From: Ramazzottius varieornatus
Taxonomy: Eukaryota; Tardigrada; Eutardigrada; Parachela; Ramazzottiidae
Assembly: GCA_001949185.1 (NCBI GenBank)
Contig: BDGG01000012.1
Coordinates: 688,824-752,823 of the forward strand
DNA: 64,000 nt
Reading direction: 5' to 3'
Every line of letters begins with the position of its first letter. The stretch's first letter is position 1. A program made the translations under genes and the position numbers. The notes below the pieces were generated by a model. It saw only the letters and a program-made list of their open reading frames with translations, was not told the origin of the DNA and searched no databases. Shown here in pieces: positions 58,634 through 64,000 of this stretch.

Positions 58634-60365
58634 ATGATGTCGTATCCGCAGATGTCCAGCTCTATGCGTCCGCCTGCTCCGACTTCATCTGCCTCCATGT
58701 ACAGCGCCTACTCTTCCCCTAACGGACTGCAACTACCTATGGTCAGCGATATCCCCGGTTACCAGCAGGAAAACGATCAGGACGAGTCGGTACATAGTGA
58801 CGATGAGTATGGCGCGAATGGGGAAGGTCAGTCGCCGCCGGACCGAGGCGGATCGGAGGAGCAGAATGGCAGCAACAGCTTCTCTAATTTCTCCTTGAAG
58901 CGATGCAGATTCTCACCACGTCACGACATTGCGTTGCTGAAGGACATCCTGGCTGCTGACGATAAACCATTCGAGCATGTGGGCAAAGCTTCGTGGGAGT
59001 CGTGGGGGAAAATCGCTGCGACACTTAACCAGAAACAGGTATTTTTATTTGTGGCTCCGTGACCGTCCAAGTCTCCAAGATAAATAAACTCGAAATACCG
59101 TTTCAATTCAAATGCGAGTTTGCAAACTAGTTGATCAATCAAGAAATAAGGATGCAGTTGATTGTCTTGGGTTGGTCTAACGGTTTAACCCTCTCAACTA
59201 AATGCATACTAGGGCGTATATACGACTGGAAAATTTCCTCATAATCATAGGGAGTTCGAGGTTAGCTTGGATGAATCAGTCGAAAATATACTTCGAGATT
59301 CAAAACAAATTGAATAGCTTCAAGACTGACCTCATATACGTGGTATTCCCTTGTAGATATTCGGACCCGTTCTGACACTGTCAGCTTTGACTTGCAAGCT
59401 CCGGTTCGACTTCCTCATGAAAAACTACGGCGGACACGCCATGAAGTTCAACCCCAAGCGTGGAACGGTGGAAGAGTATCAGAAGAGAGACGAGCTGATT
59501 GCCATCATCATACCGCAGGTCCCAACCAACGACGACCTAAACATGCCCAACGGCAAACGTCGGCGCGGGCGTCCTCGCAAGGAACGAAGGGAGAACTATT
59601 CTCCGGAAGAAGAGGATCCCTCCAGTCCTCCCGAATATGGATCTCAGAGCATGCTGGACTCGGGGTCGAAGAGGAAACCGGGGCGACCTCGAAAGATACC
59701 TCTTGGTCAGGGTGACTTCATGGACGGTGCAGCTCTGTCGGACTACTTGAGGCCGAGAACTTCTCAGCCGACTTCCCCTACAAAGCCTGTTTCGAACGGA
59801 CTTCCTCCAGGTTAGTTCTTTCCTTGTCATACGAGGGCGTTGGCGAACAACCTCGACAAGATTATTCCCAAGTGGCGCCCGGCTCTAGTGTTGTTGGCTG
59901 GAAGGGTACACCACTTGGCATGGGACTGGATATAATATCGTTTTTCTGACTGACAATACTCCCAGCCGACAACACTGGAGACGTATCCCACTTGGGAAAC
60001 AGTCTTGTGTGGGTTGTTCGCCAAGCTCCTCCTGCTTTCGGATGTGTTCTGTGATGCAATAGGCTGTTCCTTGTGTAGGTACCTCGACCCTGGCATTTAA
60101 CCCGCTGCAACATCTGGCCTACGGAGAAACGACCATCGTTTCGATGTTGGTCGAGTATATGAAACGACATCACGAAAGCGATGTGCAGTTCCGAAGGGAA
60201 GAACTCGAATCACGTCAGCGGGAAAAGTCCGAAGAACGTCGGTTGGAACGCGAAAGACTGGACGTGAAGCGGGCTGAGCTGGCGTTGCAGCAGGAAAAGT
60301 GGGAGCTGGAGAAGCGCGAACGAGAACTGCAGATGGACATCCTCAGAAGGCATCTTTCTAAATAG
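58634..60365 (+). CDS. Myb/SANT-like DNA-binding protein with two AT-hooks
   Basis: Exons 58634-59038, 59357-59810 and 60079-60365 join in phase to 381 residues. A Myb/SANT-like trihelical domain spans about 88-190: FSPRHDIALLKDILAADDKP, WESWGKIAATLN, then LRFDFLMKNYGG and GTVEEYQKRDELIAIII, the pattern shared with transposon-derived Myb/SANT-like domains. Two AT-hooks follow, RRRGRPRKER (about 205) and KRKPGRPRKIP (about 238). A C-terminal coiled coil of about 75 residues (ERRLERERLDVKRAELALQQ) probably mediates dimerisation. The protein is likely a nuclear transcriptional regulator, possibly derived from a DNA-transposon accessory protein. ATG 58634 is assumed; an upstream exon (58269-58342) may extend it. 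Confidence 0.75.
59832..60035. repeat. GTGGCGCACG-family MITE, rearranged, Myb/SANT gene intron 2
   Basis: GGCGAACAACCTCGACAAGATT pairs with GGTTGTTCGCCAAGCTCC at the far end, about 200 bp apart. Two cores lie between, CAAGTGGCGCCCGG...ACACCACTTGG and GCCGACAAC...TCCCACTTGGG. Confidence 0.65.
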
Positions 60366-60847
60366 CTGGTTACTGTACTTCCTGAGATACCTTTCATTAT
60401 GTTCTCCTTGATGCTAGGTTAGCCCACCGTGTGCGTTCTCTGTTTTGGTGCTGGCTGGGCGTACTTCATCCTCTTCCAAAGCTTATCGTTCCTGCGTCGC
60501 TTTCTAGCGCTCTTGATTCCCACACATCTCGTGCTTTTGGTCGACTCTGGGTGTACCGTGTACATGAGTTCTGTTTGTTACATGTTTTTTAGCTCTGTGT
60601 TGATGACATGTGTTATGCATCCATGTTTATTTGGCTACCGTAGGTATATGATTGTTTCTGACTCATCGTAGATTGATTCCTACGGCCTGAGTTTCAGAAA
60701 TTAGGGTATGTCCGCGCAACATGGAGTAGAACAGTTGAATTCGTTCGTCTGAGTAGTGCCAATACCGTGACAGCGAAAGAGCTATAATAAGTGACCGTAG
60801 TGCTGGCTATCGAGTACCGGTTTGCAAGTGCCACATACCCTGGCGGA
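60366..60847. other. Intergenic, tail-to-tail
   Basis: 3' ends of the Myb/SANT gene and the TTC5-like gene converge here. No repeat or gene recognised. Confidence 0.4.
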
Positions 60848-63297
60848 TCATTCGGTTCCACCAGAGCGCCGTGGAACTGCCGAGGTTGATACTACGGTTT
60901 GCGCGCACAGATTCATCGGGACCTTAATCAAATTGTGGTACATTTTCCACGGCTCGTCCACACGGATATAGCGAAAAGATATTATCTGAAACGAGAAACC
61001 CTAGTCAACGTGCGTGTGTTTTGTATATTTCTGTATATTCGAACACTTTCATACTGTACTCAATAGCCAGTACGTCTGTACCTTTTTCTCATGGCTGAAC
61101 TGGACAAACCGCACCACCGGGTCAGGTATGGACACAGATCCTCCGACACTGAATTCGGTTCCCATGTTGTAGATCACCACTGGCACAGAGTCACCGGTTG
61201 CATCGATCAGAAAAATAAGGCTAAAACATAGACAACGACATTACAGCATATAAACAGCGTACATCTATCATGGACTGATCGTTCCCTTACCGCGAAGGGT
61301 CGGGAGTTTGGTAAGTGGTTGCATAGATTTTCCCATGCGCCACGAGCCCATCATTCTTATGGTCTTTGAGCTCTTTGACGAGAACCAGTTTCAGCGAAGC
61401 AGGTCCTTCGTTTAAAATGGCACTCAAATTCTTCACCGGAACCGATTCACCGAGCTGCTTGGCCCTCCGTCGAAACGTCTACAGATTGAAAGACTCGGAC
61501 CAAGTTGCGCACCATAGATACTCGAAACGTCAGAAAACTGTAGCAAATACTTCGAATGGAACGACAGAGCACGATTCGCCGCTCTAGACTTACCCGGTCT
61601 TTCCCGCTAACCAGGTCGCTAACGAAACTCAGATACTTCACCAGCTCTTCCGTCTTCTTTTTGGGACTGCTCCAATCGGGTTCCAAGGCGTCCGCCAGCT
61701 TCCACATATCCAGGGCTTCTTGGTAGTTCCCGCAAAGAAGGTGGGAGATCCCATAGTTATAGTGAAACTCTGCCTTTCCTTGAAGGACCTTGCATTTTTC
61801 CTGGGAAGAAAGAACTCACGATCTCACAGCTGAACTTCGTATCGGGTAAGCAATTCGGGACCCTTCAGTTCGCAAGAAGTGCTAAGTACTCGAGAAACAG
61901 TTTAAACATGAGTTGGAGCTCGGGTATCATACTTACGGCTCTTTCAAATGACACCAGAGCCTCCAGAATCAAATCCCGATTGGTCTTCACGTTGAAGTAC
62001 ACTAGAAGCGCGTTCCCCAAATTATCTGGAATGGTAGGAATAAACAACGATCAGACCAGAGTGTCGGCTTATAGTTGTATAGTTGTATCCACGATAATTC
62101 CAAATAGTTACACCAGGCATCTCCCAAGTCGGGGCACTGCTTGACAGCATATCTAGCCATCGCCACCATCTTCATCAGCATTCTGCACTTTTCAGTGATA
62201 TCTTTTTCACCGGCTAGCAGGAGTCTCAGGCTGCAGGAGATATTGATGATAGGCAAAACACTCGTGCGGTCCTGTAATAAACGTAATACTGTCAGAGTGG
62301 GTACTGTACGTAACGAGACTAGAGATCAAATACAGCATACCAACATGGAGGCTTTTTCGAAGCAGGATATGGCCGTGTAGATGTTCCCTTGCTCCCAAAA
62401 GCTCTCTCCAAGAGCTATCCAGAGGCGTGGGAAGTGAGCGAGATGCCTCACAGCGAACTGTAATTCTTCGTGCGCTTCCTTGGTTCGCACCGCGTCTATA
62501 CTCAAGCAAAGAGCGCGGTACGCGAAATACCAGGAAAGGTTTCGGGGACTGAATATACCTAGGACCAGAAAAACCGTTTCATCAAAGCACTGCCATATGC
62601 AAGGGAAATCCCGCTTACCGCCGAGTGGTGCCATCTTGTCCAGTGTCCCAGTAACAATATCGCTAATATCGCGAACTCGTCTGGAAGCGCGATCCGTCGG
62701 GAAGTGCTCAAAGTAATAGTCCCGAAACTTTACTGCTCTATTGTGCAGGTCCTAGAAACAACCGACGTAAGACACGCGTAGTGCACAAGCACTGTCGTAC
62801 TTGGAAGCTGGCGCAAAAACGCCATGATCGACAGATGACTTCAGCGCATTTGCAATTTCAAGCGGCGCACACTTCGGCCAAAACCACCTCTCGTGTGCGC
62901 CACCTGAGATAACACCCACGCTTAATTCATTTGCCGACGTTCCAACCCGTGATAACGATCTGTAGAAACACCAACATACTTGAAGTTGAGAAAACGCCAT
63001 GGTTTCTTCTTTGGACGGTCTGTACAGACCACTCTTCAAGGATGCAGCAACATTCTCTTGGTCGATTTGCAGCAGACTGTTCGATGCCTTCTTCCTTCTC
63101 CTCCGCGCTTTGGTCGTCGCGGTCTTGATGCAAGCGTCGTCCATCTTCAACTCTTCGGGGCCATCGCCAAAGGGAGAGGAAGGAAGGGTGAAGCATCGAT
63201 GTCGCGAACCAGATGGTGGGAGCATGGAGTAGAGCTCCGGTTCATCCCCATCAGACATGCAAAAGGAGGACAAGTTTTTCTCCGTCGCTGATTCCAT
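60848..63297 (-). CDS. TTC5: TTC5-like (STRAP) TPR and OB-fold protein
   Basis: Nine minus-strand exons, 63297-62980, 62751-62619, 62558-62341, 62271-62112, 62025-61937, 61800-61594, 61478-61291, 61220-61082 and 60985-60848, in phase, 529 residues. Family landmarks: LHNRAVKFRDYYFEHFPTD, TPR helices WIALGESFWEQGNIYTAISC, AWYNLGNALLVYFNVK and FHYNYGISHLLCGNYQEAL, and a C-terminal OB-like domain (VPVVIYNMGTEFSVGGSVSI, FRYIRVDEPWKMY). TTC5 is a stress-responsive cofactor of p300/p53 and, in mammals, binds nascent tubulin at the ribosome to trigger tubulin mRNA decay. An N-terminal extension of about 106 residues, with a basic KARRRRKK stretch, is not in the human protein (440 residues). The first ATG after an in-frame stop was taken as start. 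One intron has a MITE. Confidence 0.88.
62841..62945. repeat. GTGGCGCACG-family MITE, TTC5-like intron 1
   Basis: AAGCGGCGCACACTTCGGCC and TGTGCGCCACCTGAG form the core; CTTAATTCATTTGCCGACGTTCC is the right arm. Confidence 0.75.
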
Positions 63298-63866
63298 TCG
63301 TGCGCGAGTATGCTTCAAGCTTCCGTCTTCCAAGATGTCTCGCTACCACCCAGTTCTCTCAGCCACAGAGCGAAAGATTAAACTACGTAGTCCGAGCTCT
63401 GGAGTCCGGGAGGCAAAGCGAAACGTTCAGTTTCACGAATGAAAATTGAAAATTCGTGATAAGTAAATCGGAATTTTCGGAAATCGATGTTGTGGTTCAA
63501 TCAGCAATCAAACCGGTCCAGTTAGCGAGGGCGGAGCGAACAAGAGTACCGGCCTATGAGAAACACCGCTGTGCTTAGATGTCGCAATCGTTCCAGCCTC
63601 CAGGTCTTGTAAAAGTTCTAACTTTCTTCCCAAATCTCAATTATCCTCAATCCCCCATTGAACCGCCCCAACAGTTCTCTAAGTACGATCCGCAATAAGT
63701 TCGTACGATATCATTGACAATTTTATGCCTATTTTGATGTAAGTCAGGATCTATCGTTGTGGAACGATTGAACTAGTCACCTGGAAGTTTTCGCTGGATC
63801 AACTTGCTGCGCCGGCAGATATCACTTCATACTCTTTGTTCCTGACAAGCTGGACAGTGGACAACC
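63298..63866. other. Head-to-head intergenic region
   Basis: Upstream of the TTC5-like gene and of the partial gene at the right edge. A lone acceptor-like site before 63342 could mark a TTC5 5' UTR exon junction. Nothing else recognised. Confidence 0.4.
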
Positions 63867-64000
63867 ATGGCCAGCAAGCTGAAAACGAGGTAAGTATCTT
63901 TCAATATTGTTGTTATGAACAGGAAGCTGCAAAGATATCTCCTTGCTGGTGCAGTCCTATCCATCCGTGAGCCGACTTATGTTTGTCGTTCGCTAGTTGT
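63867..64000 (+). CDS. First exon of an unidentified gene, cut by the window end
   Basis: ATG at 63867 in a good context (ACAACCATGG) opens a 23 nt coding exon, MASKLKT(R), ending at 63889 with a strong donor GTAAGT. The rest of the gene lies to the right. Too little is present to name it. Confidence 0.4.

Noticed and set aside
1-64000. CRISPR arrays, operons, bacterial promoters or phage genes
   Set aside because: The window is eukaryotic (spliced genes, poly(A) signals). No regularly spaced repeat-spacer array or bacterial gene was seen.
1-64000. tRNA, rRNA or snRNA genes
   Set aside because: I scanned for T-arm and box motifs by eye and found none that fold. A covariance-model search would be decisive.

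Overview
The window is nuclear DNA from a small-genome invertebrate animal. Genes are split by many short GT-AG introns (52 to about 700 nt, with one of 3.3 kb), intergenic gaps are short, and the genes are animal ones: a beta-catenin, a CAMSAP/Patronin minus-end microtubule protein, a NOSTRIN-like F-BAR/SH3 protein, a clip-type serine protease homologue, and mitochondrial enoyl-ACP/CoA reductase. The proteins are clearly homologous to arthropod or vertebrate families but quite divergent. A tardigrade or other compact ecdysozoan would fit; the sequence alone does not prove which phylum. All exon structures below were read by hand: each chain uses GT/AG sites, keeps reading phase and totals a multiple of three.

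Layout. 1-10.9 kb is a graveyard of mobile DNA: a minus-strand LINE (zinc-finger ORF1 and endonuclease part of ORF2), a DIRS-like gag remnant, a 1.37 kb foldback element, a 4 kb Mutator-like element with a transposase N-terminus and a ULP1-type protease remnant, and a 0.56 kb element with 40 bp terminal inverted repeats. 12.2-16.6 kb holds a secreted catalytically dead serine protease homologue (+) and an F-box-like gene (+). 16.6-19.4 kb is gene-free and full of small inverted repeats. 19.4-24.0 kb is beta-catenin (-), head-to-head with MECR (+, 24.8-26.0 kb), followed by a secreted cysteine/glutamine-rich protein (+, 26.6-28.0 kb). 28.9-34.3 kb is the NOSTRIN-like gene (-), head-to-head with pelota (+, 36.2-38.0 kb). 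A four-pass membrane protein (-, 38.1-39.2 kb) converges on pelota with only 52 bp between stop codons, and ESS2 (-, 40.1-41.9 kb) follows. 43.5-46.5 kb has two decayed pogo/Tigger-type transposases. 46.7-47.6 kb is an unusual ORF with an RGG-coding alternative frame. Then come BUD31 (+, 48.3 kb), CAMSAP/Patronin (+, 49.9-56.8 kb), a Myb/SANT-like AT-hook protein (+, 58.6-60.4 kb), a TTC5-like TPR/OB protein (-, 60.8-63.3 kb) and the first exon of another gene at the right edge.

These are mostly unrelated housekeeping and cell-biology genes. Two (ESS2, BUD31) are spliceosome-associated, pelota acts in ribosome rescue, and beta-catenin, NOSTRIN and CAMSAP belong to adhesion, membrane and cytoskeleton biology. 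The most striking sequence-level pattern is a family of about 100-125 bp foldback MITEs with a GTGGCGCACG core, present in at least 15 copies and nearly all inside introns.
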